From Brevibacillus reuszeri (GTDB lineage: Bacteria > Bacillota > Bacilli > Brevibacillales > Brevibacillaceae), in NCBI RefSeq assembly GCF_001187725.1, contig NZ_LGIQ01000005.1, positions 929,350 through 993,349 on the forward strand: 64,000 nt of DNA, given 5' to 3'. Positions within the stretch are counted from its first letter, which is position 1; the number at the start of each line of letters is the position of its first letter. A program made the position numbers and the translations under genes. Of the stretch, positions 37,321 to 45,424 are shown piece after piece. The notes under the pieces are model-generated. The model made no database searches and was not told the origin of the DNA. It worked only from the letters and a program-made list of their open reading frames with translations.

Positions 37321-39765
37321 GTGGAAGAGACCAAAGAACCGAAATCTCACATTCCCATGAGACTCAATATCTTGTTCTTGATCGTCTTTTTGTTCTTTGC
37401 TGCGATTATTTTACGGCTTGCCTTTGTGCAGTTGGTAGAAGGGGAGCAGTATCGGCACGAGTTAGAAAAGTTCAGTATTCGCGAGCTGCCCATTTCTGCT
37501 CCGCGTGGCCGGATTCTGGATAAAAACGGAGTTGTGCTGGTCTCCAATAAGCCGGTGTATACCGTTCAGTATGTAGAAGAACAGGGCAAAGATATTGATG
37601 AAGAAAAAGTGGCGGATCGTCTAGCTAAAATATTAATTCCGGATATCACGAAATTCGGGACAGATAAAGAGCTACTGAAAAAAACGATCGACCTGCGTTC
37701 AACTCTGCCAGTAGCGTTTGGTAAAGATGGTACGAGTAAGCTGAAAGAGCAAATCACAGCCAAATTAAAAGCAGTTCCAAAGCAGGAAGATGTGGACAAG
37801 ATGACAGACTTCCAGCTAGTGAAAACAGCGATGTATGTAGGGCTGCGTGTACGCTCTCCGTTTGACGACCAAGAACGCCGGGAAGTTATTAAAAAACTGA
37901 GTGCCCATTTAAAAGCAACAGGCCAACAGCTTCCTGATTTTAATAATGTGTCCGATACAGAGCTGTTGAAAAATGCGATCAGTACCAATCTTGAAGTAAA
38001 CCTTACTCTGGATAAAGAAGATAGGACCGATTTGGCAAAAGAAGTAAAGGCACAGATCCGGTTGCTGCCTTCTCCGACGGGGCTCTCTGATAAATCGGAT
38101 ATGGACCTGCTTCGGTTAGTAAACTTATTCGGTATGGATATAGATTTACGGCTGTCAGAAGAACAGCGCCAGTTCCAGTGGCATAAGCTTTCCCTGCTGC
38201 AGGAAATGCGTTCCCCACAATTGGCAAGCTACATCCCGCGCAGGGTCAAGGTGAATATTACTCAAGCTGAGATGTTCCAAATTGAGGAACGACGGACGGA
38301 GCTGCCAGGAATCAGTGTAGAGCTGGAACCAGTGCGCCAAATTTTCAAGGACCCTGATGGATCAGCGTTTGGAACGCACTTTCTGGGCTATATCAATGCG
38401 ATCAAGCCCGAGATTTTAAAGGAATACGTAGCACAGGGCTACAATGCGATCGATAGGATCGGCGTCACCGGTTTGGAAAGCTCCTACGAGCGCTTTTTAC
38501 GAGGCAAGGATGGCATCATGGATGTCCATGTCAATAAAAATTCCGAGACGGTAGAAAAAACGTTACGCCGAGCACCGGAGCCAGGCAACGATCTGGTGCT
38601 TGCTCTGGATTGGCGGTTTCAAAGCAAGGTAGAAGCGATCGTGAAAGAGGAGTTTGAAGCGTTTAAGAAAAAACCTACGACTCCAAAAGAATTTAAAGAT
38701 ACGCACGTCCTTGTTATGAACCCGAATACGGGTGAAGTATTGGCTATGGCGAGCTATCCCGACTACGATTTGAATTTGTATTATGATCGCAAGGAATTCA
38801 ACAAAGTATATTCGACCTTAATTTTGCCCAACGAGTCCAATCAGTTTATTTATACGCCGTATCCACCAGCTTCAACCTACAAGCCTTTGTCCGTCATGAT
38901 TGCTCTACAGGAAGGGTTGACTACACCAAATGAGACGATCAATGACCGCGGGGGATTGCCGGTAGGAACATCGTATAAACGTAACTGGAAAGCCGGAGGA
39001 CACGGTATCGTGAATGCTCGCCGTGCCTTGCAGGTATCAAATAATACGTACATGTATGAAATGGCAGTCCGCCTGCTTAGAAGAGGCGGGGATAATTGGA
39101 TAAAACAGTTTTCTATTCTCGATTACTACAATGCCCAGTTTGGTTTAGGCGTCAAAACCGGAATTGACTTGCCGGGTGAAAAAACGGGTTGGGAAAACAG
39201 TAACACTTATTACGGTAACCTGGCCGATGCCATGATTGGTCAATACGATTTGTTTACGCCTATGCAAATCGGGCAGTACGTCTCGACGATTGCCAATGGC
39301 GGTTACCGGATTCGCCCGCATCTCGTCAACGAGATTCGCCGTGGTACGACTGATCCGAAAAAGCCTGGACAGACGCTGACGCTGATTGAGCCGCAGGTGC
39401 TCAACCGCGTGGATATTGATCCAAAGTACATCCAGGTAGTTCGGGAAGGGATGCGACTGGTTACACAGCCAGGTGGTACGGTTTCTAGAGCATTCACTGG
39501 CTTGCCGTTTACAGTTGCTGCCAAATCAGGTACGGCACAAACAGGGAAAAGCGCAGAGAACGCCTTGGTCGTCGGCTTTGCTCCTTATGAAAACCCGCAA
39601 GTCGTTTTCGTCGTTATTGCGCCAAACAGCTTGCGTGACGGAACCTCCAGTTCTGACGCAACGGGTCCAATCGCGCGTCGTTTACTTGAAGCGTATAACG
39701 AATTAAATCCGGGAGTACTCACCCACGGAGTAGTTCCCCCGCCTTCTGAAACAACCCAGCCATAG
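37321..39765 (+). CDS. mrdA: Penicillin-binding protein 2 with a four-repeat insertion
   Basis: A class B PBP, the transpeptidase partner of RodA. 814 residues, clearly longer than the usual 600-720. It has an N-terminal membrane anchor (~18-40), ELPISAPRGRILDKNG, then an insertion of four tandem ~48-residue repeats (residues ~114-306). The pedestal continues with FGTHFLGYINAI and GLESSYERFLRG. Transpeptidase motifs are Ser518 in PPASTYKP, Ser573 in VSNNTYM and Lys735 in AKSGTAQTG, so the active site is complete. GTG 37321 follows AAGGAGGG. Its place after mreBCD supports a role in elongation; B. subtilis pbpA/pbpH are the functional equivalents. Confidence 0.92.
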   Translation: MEETKEPKSHIPMRLNILFLIVFLFFAAIILRLAFVQLVEGEQYRHELEKFSIRELPISAPRGRILDKNGVVLVSNKPVYTVQYVEEQGKDIDEEKVADRLAKILIPDITKFGTDKELLKKTIDLRSTLPVAFGKDGTSKLKEQITAKLKAVPKQEDVDKMTDFQLVKTAMYVGLRVRSPFDDQERREVIKKLSAHLKATGQQLPDFNNVSDTELLKNAISTNLEVNLTLDKEDRTDLAKEVKAQIRLLPSPTGLSDKSDMDLLRLVNLFGMDIDLRLSEEQRQFQWHKLSLLQEMRSPQLASYIPRRVKVNITQAEMFQIEERRTELPGISVELEPVRQIFKDPDGSAFGTHFLGYINAIKPEILKEYVAQGYNAIDRIGVTGLESSYERFLRGKDGIMDVHVNKNSETVEKTLRRAPEPGNDLVLALDWRFQSKVEAIVKEEFEAFKKKPTTPKEFKDTHVLVMNPNTGEVLAMASYPDYDLNLYYDRKEFNKVYSTLILPNESNQFIYTPYPPASTYKPLSVMIALQEGLTTPNETINDRGGLPVGTSYKRNWKAGGHGIVNARRALQVSNNTYMYEMAVRLLRRGGDNWIKQFSILDYYNAQFGLGVKTGIDLPGEKTGWENSNTYYGNLADAMIGQYDLFTPMQIGQYVSTIANGGYRIRPHLVNEIRRGTTDPKKPGQTLTLIEPQVLNRVDIDPKYIQVVREGMRLVTQPGGTVSRAFTGLPFTVAAKSGTAQTGKSAENALVVGFAPYENPQVVFVVIAPNSLRDGTSSSDATGPIARRLLEAYNELNPGVLTHGVVPPPSETTQP
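37660..38239 (+). repeat. Four tandem ~48-aa repeats inside PBP2
   Basis: Units begin at 37660, 37804, 37951 and 38095, that is, at spacings of 48, 49 and 48 codons. Each opens with (T/S)D-x-(E/Q/D)-L-(L/V)-(K/R) (TDKELLKK, TDFQLVKT, SDTELLKN, SDMDLLRL), continues with a hydrophobic -L-x-V/L segment and a second charged helix, and ends near a Pro. Confidence 0.8.
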
Positions 39766-39861
39766 TGAACATGAGGCTATTTGACCTGATTCGGCAAATT
39801 TTTCATGCAGAGCAGGAAAAATCTTGCTGAGTGGCGAAAGATATCGGTCGAGGTGAAACCG

Positions 39862-40539
39862 GTGACGACTGTGAAAAGCAAGGTCACAATCAAAGGGACG
39901 AAAGACGGACTCGTCTTCTTTATGGACGATACTTGTTCCTTCGACGAGCTGCTGGCCGACTTGCGTGAAAAAATAGAGCATAGCCACCAACAGATTTTGT
40001 CGGGGCCGCTGATTCGGGTATCGATTAAATTGGGAAAACGTTACTGCTCACCTGAGCACCAAGAGCAGTTGACTCAAATTATCCGGCAAAAGGGGAACCT
40101 GGTTATTCACACGATTGAAGCCGATGTGATTACTCGGGAAGAAGCTTTCGCTGAACGTCTTAAAACCCATTTCTCCGTGCAGGTGCTTACCGTTCGCTCT
40201 GGTCAAGTATTGGAGTTCGATGGTGACTTGCTCCTGCTAAGAGACGTCAATCCAGGCGGAACGATTCGCAGTACCGGAAATATTTACGTGCTGGGCCATC
40301 TGAGAGGATATGCCCATGCTGGTATTTCTGGAGACAATGAAGTCATTATTGCTGCAGCAGTCATGAGTCCTACCCAATTGCGGATTGCAGATGTAATCAG
40401 CAAGCCTGGTGAGGAGTGGACGAATAATTCCGGGGGCACCGAATTTGCTTATCTGGAAAATGAGACGATGCTGGTGGCGAAAATGAATTACTTGCCGCGA
40501 ATTCGCCCCGAGCTGGGTGAAAAAAAGCATGAGGGTTGA
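39862..40539 (+). CDS. minC: Septum-site-determining protein MinC
   Basis: Inhibits FtsZ assembly away from midcell together with MinD. 225 residues: an N-terminal domain (VTIKGTKDGLVFFMDDTCSF) and a C-terminal beta-helix with VRSGQVLEFDGDLLLLRDVN, GGTIRSTGNIYVLGHLRGYAHAG and SPTQLRIADVI. GTG 39862 is preferred after AGGTGA; the frame is open upstream to an ATG at 39805 without a suitable site, and a GTG at 39871 is an alternative. It precedes minD. Confidence 0.93.
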   Translation: MTTVKSKVTIKGTKDGLVFFMDDTCSFDELLADLREKIEHSHQQILSGPLIRVSIKLGKRYCSPEHQEQLTQIIRQKGNLVIHTIEADVITREEAFAERLKTHFSVQVLTVRSGQVLEFDGDLLLLRDVNPGGTIRSTGNIYVLGHLRGYAHAGISGDNEVIIAAAVMSPTQLRIADVISKPGEEWTNNSGGTEFAYLENETMLVAKMNYLPRIRPELGEKKHEG

Positions 40540-40558
40540 GGGAAGAGGAGGAACGGAC

Positions 40559-41353
40559 GTGGGGATAGGAATTGTCGTAACTTCAGGCAAAGGCGGCGTG
40601 GGAAAGACGACCACTTCCGCAAATTTAGGAACGGCACTAGCACTCTTAGGCCAAAAGGTATGCATGGTTGATACGGATATTGGACTCAGAAATCTGGATG
40701 TGGTAATGGGGCTGGAAAACCGGATTATTTATGATCTGGTCGATGTTGCTGAAGGCGCGTGCCGCCTCCCGCAAGCACTCATCAAGGACAAGCGATTTGA
40801 AAATCTTTCGCTCCTGCCTGCTGCCCAGACAAAGGACAAGTCTGCAGTTAGTCCTGAGCAAATGAATGAAATCGTGACGCAGCTAAAGCGCGAGTTTGAT
40901 TACGTAATTATTGACTGCCCAGCTGGAATTGAGCAGGGCTTCCGCAATGCAGTAGCAGGAGCAGATCAGGCCATTGTCGTGACGACTCCTGAAAAAGCAG
41001 CCGTGCGCGACGCTGACCGCATTATAGGTCTTTTGGAGCGCGAAAAAGTAGGTATGCCGAAGCTGGTTATCAACCGGGTTCGCTCTCACATGGTGAAAAA
41101 CGGGGATATGCTCGATGTCGAGGATATTTTGGATTTATTAGCCATTGACTTAATCGGTGTAGTACCTGATGATGATCACGTGATTAAATCAGCGAATAAT
41201 GGTGAACCTGCGGTTATGAATCACGAATCTCGTGCTTCCATCGCTTATCGCAATGTTGCCCGCAGACTGTTAGGGGAAGCCGTTCCGTTGCAGCCTCTAC
41301 AGGAAAAAGCAGGGGTTTTCCATAAGATGCGCAAGTTTTTTGGGTTAAAATAG
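40559..41353 (+). CDS. minD: Septum-site-determining ATPase MinD
   Basis: A membrane-associated ParA-type ATPase that activates MinC. 264 residues: deviant Walker A VTSGKGGVGKTTTSANL, Walker A' VDTDIGLRNLD, Walker B DYVIIDCPAGIE, and a C-terminal amphipathic membrane-targeting helix (HKMRKFFGLK). GTG 40559 follows GAGGAGG, 19 bases after minC. minE is absent, as expected for DivIVA/MinJ-type Firmicutes. Confidence 0.97.
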   Translation: MGIGIVVTSGKGGVGKTTTSANLGTALALLGQKVCMVDTDIGLRNLDVVMGLENRIIYDLVDVAEGACRLPQALIKDKRFENLSLLPAAQTKDKSAVSPEQMNEIVTQLKREFDYVIIDCPAGIEQGFRNAVAGADQAIVVTTPEKAAVRDADRIIGLLEREKVGMPKLVINRVRSHMVKNGDMLDVEDILDLLAIDLIGVVPDDDHVIKSANNGEPAVMNHESRASIAYRNVARRLLGEAVPLQPLQEKAGVFHKMRKFFGLK

Positions 41354-41410
41354 GTAAGGCAGGGCTCCCTTCTGAAAAAGAGGGGAGTCACGTTTTCTAG
41401 GAGGAAATGT

Positions 41411-42541
41411 ATGGACCTGGAAAAACGTTATTTAAAAACGCTGGACTGGACCATTATTATGATTTTGATAGGGCTCGGTGTGTTCAGTTATCTGGGTATC
41501 TCAGGATCGGCAGCTGGGGTTGACAAGGCACATCAGCAAGTAACGTGGTATATTATCGGATTTACCGTGCTTGCTGTTATGTTGCTTTTTGACTATCGGT
41601 TGTTCCACAACACTGCATATATCCTGTATGCTTTTGGGCTCATTTTGCTGATTGGTGTATTCGAAACGAAACCGATCAACAATACGACCAGTTGGTATGA
41701 TCTTGGACCTGTATTGTTTCAACCATCCGAGCCGATGAAGCTATTTACCATTTTGACCGTTGCCAGGTTTATGGCAAAGCGTGCAGATGATCCGGATCGA
41801 TTTTACTACTTTTACAAATTGATTCCTGTCGCTTTGCTCGTAGGAGTCCCCTTGCTGCTGATTTTGCTTCAGCCTGACTTGGGAACGTCATTGGTATTTA
41901 TGGCGATGCTGGCTACTATGCTGATCGTTGGTGGGCTCCGCTTGAAGCACACTGTGTATTTGCTTGGATTGATCGGCAGCTTCTTTGGGACAATGACCTT
42001 GCTGTACGAGTACAGGCAAGACATTTTCTTTAAAATCGTCAAGCCCTACCAGTGGGATCGGGTCGTATACTGGATGGACCCGGATATTGATGCGATGGGG
42101 AAAGGCTTTCAGCTCAAGCAGGCGCTGATCGCGATTGGCTCCGGTCAATTGTTCGGAAAAGGAATTGATACGCCTACACAAGCCAGCTTCGGTTGGGTGC
42201 CGGTTGGTGAGAGTGACTTTATTTTCACTGTCATTGCGGAGAAGCTTGGTTTTGTTGGAGCCGGCTTCCTGATGATTTTGTTTTTCTTTTTGATTTACCG
42301 GATGATTCGTATCGCGATGGAAGCCAAAGATCCATTTGGGTCTTATGTCGTAGCCGGAGTTGTAGGGATGCTTACCTTCCAGGTATTTGAAAATATTGGA
42401 ATGACGATCCAATTGATGCCGATCACGGGAATTCCGCTTCCATTCATCAGCTACGGGGGGAGCTCGCTGGTTACCAACTTCATGATTATGGGTGTCGTCC
42501 TCAACATCGGCATGCGCAAAGACAAGCTGCGCTTTGACTAA
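41411..42541 (+). CDS. rodA: Peptidoglycan glycosyltransferase RodA
   Basis: A SEDS-family polymerase with about ten membrane segments, 376 residues. Conserved parts: QPSEPMKLFTIL, LLLQPDLGTSLVF, GIDTPTQASFGWVPVGESDFIF, and IPLPFISYGGSSLVTNF. It is expected to work with the PBP2 encoded upstream. AGGAGG precedes the ATG. A weak hairpin (GCTCCCT/AGGGGAG, 41364-41387) separates it from minD. Its location near the mre/min genes favours RodA over FtsW or SpoVE. Confidence 0.93.
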   Translation: MDLEKRYLKTLDWTIIMILIGLGVFSYLGISGSAAGVDKAHQQVTWYIIGFTVLAVMLLFDYRLFHNTAYILYAFGLILLIGVFETKPINNTTSWYDLGPVLFQPSEPMKLFTILTVARFMAKRADDPDRFYYFYKLIPVALLVGVPLLLILLQPDLGTSLVFMAMLATMLIVGGLRLKHTVYLLGLIGSFFGTMTLLYEYRQDIFFKIVKPYQWDRVVYWMDPDIDAMGKGFQLKQALIAIGSGQLFGKGIDTPTQASFGWVPVGESDFIFTVIAEKLGFVGAGFLMILFFFLIYRMIRIAMEAKDPFGSYVVAGVVGMLTFQVFENIGMTIQLMPITGIPLPFISYGGSSLVTNFMIMGVVLNIGMRKDKLRFD

Positions 42542-42775
42542 ATGCGTGACAAATGGAAAATCGTATGATAAAATCATCCTAAGTTAACCATTTTTACAAG
42601 TTATAGTGATTTGATTGATTGGTTATGGGTCGTACGATTGTGAGTGACGTCACCATTTGTCAATCGCAATTCGTATGGCTTTTTTTCCTTGACGCAAAAG
42701 GCTTATCTGTAAAAAAGAGGTTAACGCTACACTCTTTCGCCTTGCGGGGCGTAATGTTCAGGGAGGTTTTGTTTC
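42542..42775. promoter_or_regulatory. Long leader region of the cold-shock gene
   Basis: 234 bases without a gene. It holds CGATTG...CAATCG surrounding the palindrome GTGACGTCAC (42645 area), a TTGACG at 42688-42693 that could serve as a -35, and an A/T-rich stretch. Long structured leaders are usual for csp genes; the transcript start cannot be placed. Confidence 0.4.
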
Positions 42776-42976
42776 ATGCAACAAGGTATCGTAAAATGGT
42801 TTAATGCAGAAAAAGGATACGGTTTCATCCAAGTTGAGGGTGGCGACGACGTATTCGTACATTACAGCGCGATCCAGACAGAAGGTTTCAAATCTCTGGA
42901 CGAAGGCCAAAAGGTTGAGTTCGAAATCGTTCAAGGAAGCCGTGGTCCACAAGCTGCTAGCGTATCTAAACTGTAA
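42776..42976 (+). CDS. Cold-shock protein (CspA/CspB family)
   Basis: 66 residues, a complete cold-shock domain: RNP1 [11 protein letters not shown]2 VFVHYSAI, and the start [11 protein letters not shown]. An RNA chaperone or transcription antiterminator at low temperature or in stationary phase. AGGGAGG precedes the ATG by a suitable distance; a strong terminator follows. Which csp paralogue it is cannot be decided. Confidence 0.96.
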   Translation: MQQGIVKWFNAEKGYGFIQVEGGDDVFVHYSAIQTEGFKSLDEGQKVEFEIVQGSRGPQAASVSKL

Positions 42977-42992
42977 ACTTCGACAGATTCGA

Positions 42993-43025
42993 AGGCAGTC
43001 TCTCAATGGGGAGACTGTCTTTTTT
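42993..43025 (+). terminator. Terminator after csp
   Basis: GGCAGTCTC pairs with GAGACTGTC across TCAATGGG, followed by TTTTTT. Confidence 0.9.
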
Positions 43026-43084
43026 GCGTTTTGCGCACGAATGGGTGCCACTAAGAATCACCGGCACTCCTCAGTACAGGGTAC

Positions 43085-43115
43085 GTCATAAAGCAGGTAG
43101 ACAAGTCATAGGATA
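43085..43115 (+). promoter_or_regulatory. Candidate SigE promoter for spoIVFA
   Basis: GTCATAAA (43085-43092), 14-base spacer, CATAGGATA (43107-43115), which fits the SigE pattern. spoIVF is SigE-dependent in B. subtilis. Confidence 0.55.
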
Positions 43116-43146
43116 GTACAAAGGCTTGGCCTGCGGAGGGATGTAC

Positions 43147-43926
43147 ATGTTCGGTGAAGTAGATCGGGTAAAAGAAAGAAGACGCGAACGATTGGAACGA
43201 ATCCGTACGCAGTCGCGTGACAGCTATTCTCCCTTTGTGGATGATTGGAAAGATCCTATTGAGCCGACACCAGACCCGTTTAGCTTCCAGCTGCGGGACG
43301 ATGATTCGATGAATCAGCGGCCTTCTCATGAAAAATGGGGCCTGCAAATTCTCGCTTCTGTGATTTTGATCGGGATGGCGTATGTGTTGTTTCAAACGAC
43401 ATTGATCCCGGCATCATGGAAAAATCAGGCGCGTGAAGTAATGACGCGTGATTTTAATTTTGCAGGCGTAGCGGACTGGTATGAGGCGCGATTTGGTTCT
43501 TTACCAACGCTATTGCCTTCGTTAATGGGGCCGAATGCTGTGCCGGCAACAGGAACAGGCAAAAAAGAAGCAGTCTGGAGGCTGCCTGCTACCTGGAAGG
43601 TGGTCAAAGCATTTGAAGCAAAGAGTGCAAAGGTCGTACTGGACACAGGGATGGCAGCGGACGTAACGATCGGAGAAATGGGCTGGGTCGCGTTTGTCGG
43701 AGAGCAGCCTGGCTTCGGTACGACTGTGATTGTCCGTTTGACCGAGGGGCGTGAGGTCTGGTTCGGCAATTTGGATGGGGTAAAAGTAACCAAAGACGAG
43801 GTGCTTCAACCAGGGCAAGAAATTGGGACTGCCCGTGCTGTCAACAATACGTCACGACACTTGTATCTGGGATTCAAAGCCGACGAACAGTTTGTAAATC
43901 CACTGGATGTGATCCCCTTTGAATAG
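43147..43926 (+). CDS. spoIVFA: Stage IV sporulation protein FA
   Basis: Holds SpoIVFB in the inactive SpoIVFB-SpoIVFA-BofA complex until signalled from the forespore. 259 residues: a charged cytosolic N-terminus (RVKERRRERLERIRT), one membrane segment (LQILASVILIGMAYVLF) and a C-terminal LytM/M23-like domain (~145-259), with GTTVIVRLTEGREVWFGNL in the beta core. The zinc ligands of active M23 peptidases are not evident, consistent with a pseudo-enzyme. ATG 43147 follows GGAGGG. It overlaps spoIVFB by 8 bases. Confidence 0.9.
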   Translation: MFGEVDRVKERRRERLERIRTQSRDSYSPFVDDWKDPIEPTPDPFSFQLRDDDSMNQRPSHEKWGLQILASVILIGMAYVLFQTTLIPASWKNQAREVMTRDFNFAGVADWYEARFGSLPTLLPSLMGPNAVPATGTGKKEAVWRLPATWKVVKAFEAKSAKVVLDTGMAADVTIGEMGWVAFVGEQPGFGTTVIVRLTEGREVWFGNLDGVKVTKDEVLQPGQEIGTARAVNNTSRHLYLGFKADEQFVNPLDVIPFE

Positions 43927-44755
43927 GGGCGGATGGCTTGGAATAAAAGTACGGATTCATTTGCTCTTTTGGGCAGTGATTGGCCTGTCCATTGTGACAG
44001 GTCATTTTTTGGAGGTCATCACTTTATTTGCAATCGTTCTGATCCACGAAATCGGGCATGTGGCAATGGCGCGAGAGCTGGGCTGGACAGTTACAGAGGT
44101 GCAGCTGCTTCCGTTCGGTGGTGTAGCTACGATGGAAGACGCGTATGCGACAGACCCGCTGGACGAAATTGTAGTTGCCTTAGCTGGCCCATTTTTAAAC
44201 ATCGTCATGATGGGCGTATCGTTTTTGTTTTGGTATGCGGATTTGTGGACGGAGGAGTGGGCACGTTTTTTCCTAGTGAGCAATGCGACGATCGCCCTGT
44301 TTAATTTACTACCGATCTGGCCGCTAGATGGCGGACGAATTATGCAGGCCATGTTTTGCTGGTTTTTGCCATACCGGAGTGCGGCGCTTCTCTCTTTGAC
44401 GAGTAGTACGCTGCTTGCTGGAATTCTGGTTGGCTTTTCGGGTTTGGATATGCGCGTGAATTTGCTGGTGATCGGAATCTACTTGCTCGCTGTAAACATT
44501 CAATCCTTTTTGAAATTTCCGTATCAGTTTTTCCGGTTTTTGATGGAAAAATATGTGCGCGAGCCGGATGAACATTCCGTTCATGCCTTGACGGTCGCAC
44601 CTCATGAGACAGTGCTGACCGTCACTCATAAGCTGCGGAGAGGGTCCTCGCATTTGTTCTACATACAGGGAGCCGGTCTGTTGCCAGAGGAAAGACTTTT
44701 GCATGCGCTCTTATTTGAGCAGAAGCATGATGCAAAGATCGAGACTCTGCTCTAG
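43919..44755 (+). CDS. spoIVFB: Intramembrane metalloprotease SpoIVFB
   Basis: A site-2 protease that cleaves pro-SigK in the mother cell. 278 residues: the zinc motif HEIGH at 43-47, the third ligand Asp137 in LLPIWPLDGGR, about six membrane segments, and a C-terminal CBS-like domain (HALTVAPHETVLTVTHKL onward). Start is probably TTG 43919, overlapping the spoIVFA stop; no ATG fits before the first membrane segment, so coupling to spoIVFA is likely. Confidence 0.93.
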   Translation: MNRGGWLGIKVRIHLLFWAVIGLSIVTGHFLEVITLFAIVLIHEIGHVAMARELGWTVTEVQLLPFGGVATMEDAYATDPLDEIVVALAGPFLNIVMMGVSFLFWYADLWTEEWARFFLVSNATIALFNLLPIWPLDGGRIMQAMFCWFLPYRSAALLSLTSSTLLAGILVGFSGLDMRVNLLVIGIYLLAVNIQSFLKFPYQFFRFLMEKYVREPDEHSVHALTVAPHETVLTVTHKLRRGSSHLFYIQGAGLLPEERLLHALLFEQKHDAKIETLL

Positions 44756-44756
44756 A

Positions 44757-45299
44757 TTACAAGCCAGTGGAAGGGCTCCATTCCAGTAGCCAGCAATCTC
44801 GCATGCTTCCTTCATGCGATTCGTGCAAAGGAAGCATTTTTACTTTGACGAAGCCGCACTTTTCATAACATCGCAGTGCACGTTCATTCGAAATCTGTGG
44901 ATCCATGACCACCTTTTGCACGCCGACCACGCTTGCTAGATACTCAAGCATCGTCTGGACAAGCTGTGTCCCGATGCCACGGTTCCAGAAATCAGGTTCA
45001 CCGATGAATTGATCCATGCCATAGATGTTGGCTGCACGCTCGTAGCCGTATTCTGCTTTGTCCTCATTATCCAGTGCATAGAATTGCACATAACCGATGG
45101 GCTTTGTAGCATGGATGATCAAGCAACGAGTAGCAGTATCACCCTCATCAAAAAAATGCTTCTGAACGAGAGCAGCATCATGCGGGCGATCGCGCCCCTC
45201 GTAGTATTGCAAAACACGCTCATCCGACAACCATTTTGCAAGATGCTGGGCATCCTCTTGCTGCAGCCTGCGAATCAACCAATCTCCAGCCTGTATCAT
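44757..45299 (-). CDS. GNAT acetyltransferase resembling AAC(6')
   Basis: 180 residues of the Acetyltransf_8-type GNAT fold. Features: WLSDERVLQYYEGRDRP, then IGYVQFYAL, YGMDQFIGEPDFWNRGIGT (acetyl-CoA binding in NRGIGT), VVMDPQISNERALRCYEKCGF. The GMDQFIGEP...GIGT order and the DPQISNERALRCYEKCGF end resemble aminoglycoside 6'-N-acetyltransferases and siderophore-type acetyltransferases. The substrate is unknown, and resistance is not shown. On the minus strand its ATG at 45299 follows GAGGTGAGG. It is convergent with spoIVFB and divergent from rng. Confidence 0.8.
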   Translation of the reverse strand: MIQAGDWLIRRLQQEDAQHLAKWLSDERVLQYYEGRDRPHDAALVQKHFFDEGDTATRCLIIHATKPIGYVQFYALDNEDKAEYGYERAANIYGMDQFIGEPDFWNRGIGTQLVQTMLEYLASVVGVQKVVMDPQISNERALRCYEKCGFVKVKMLPLHESHEGSMRDCWLLEWSPSTGL

Positions 45300-45424
45300 C
45301 GCACCTCACCTCGTCTCCTGATTCGTCTTTTCTTTTCCAAATGCCTATGATAGATTACTTCCTATGAGTCTGATAGTCCTTCTAGCGGACAAAGATTTGT
45401 ACGGATGTATAGGGAGTGACAGTA

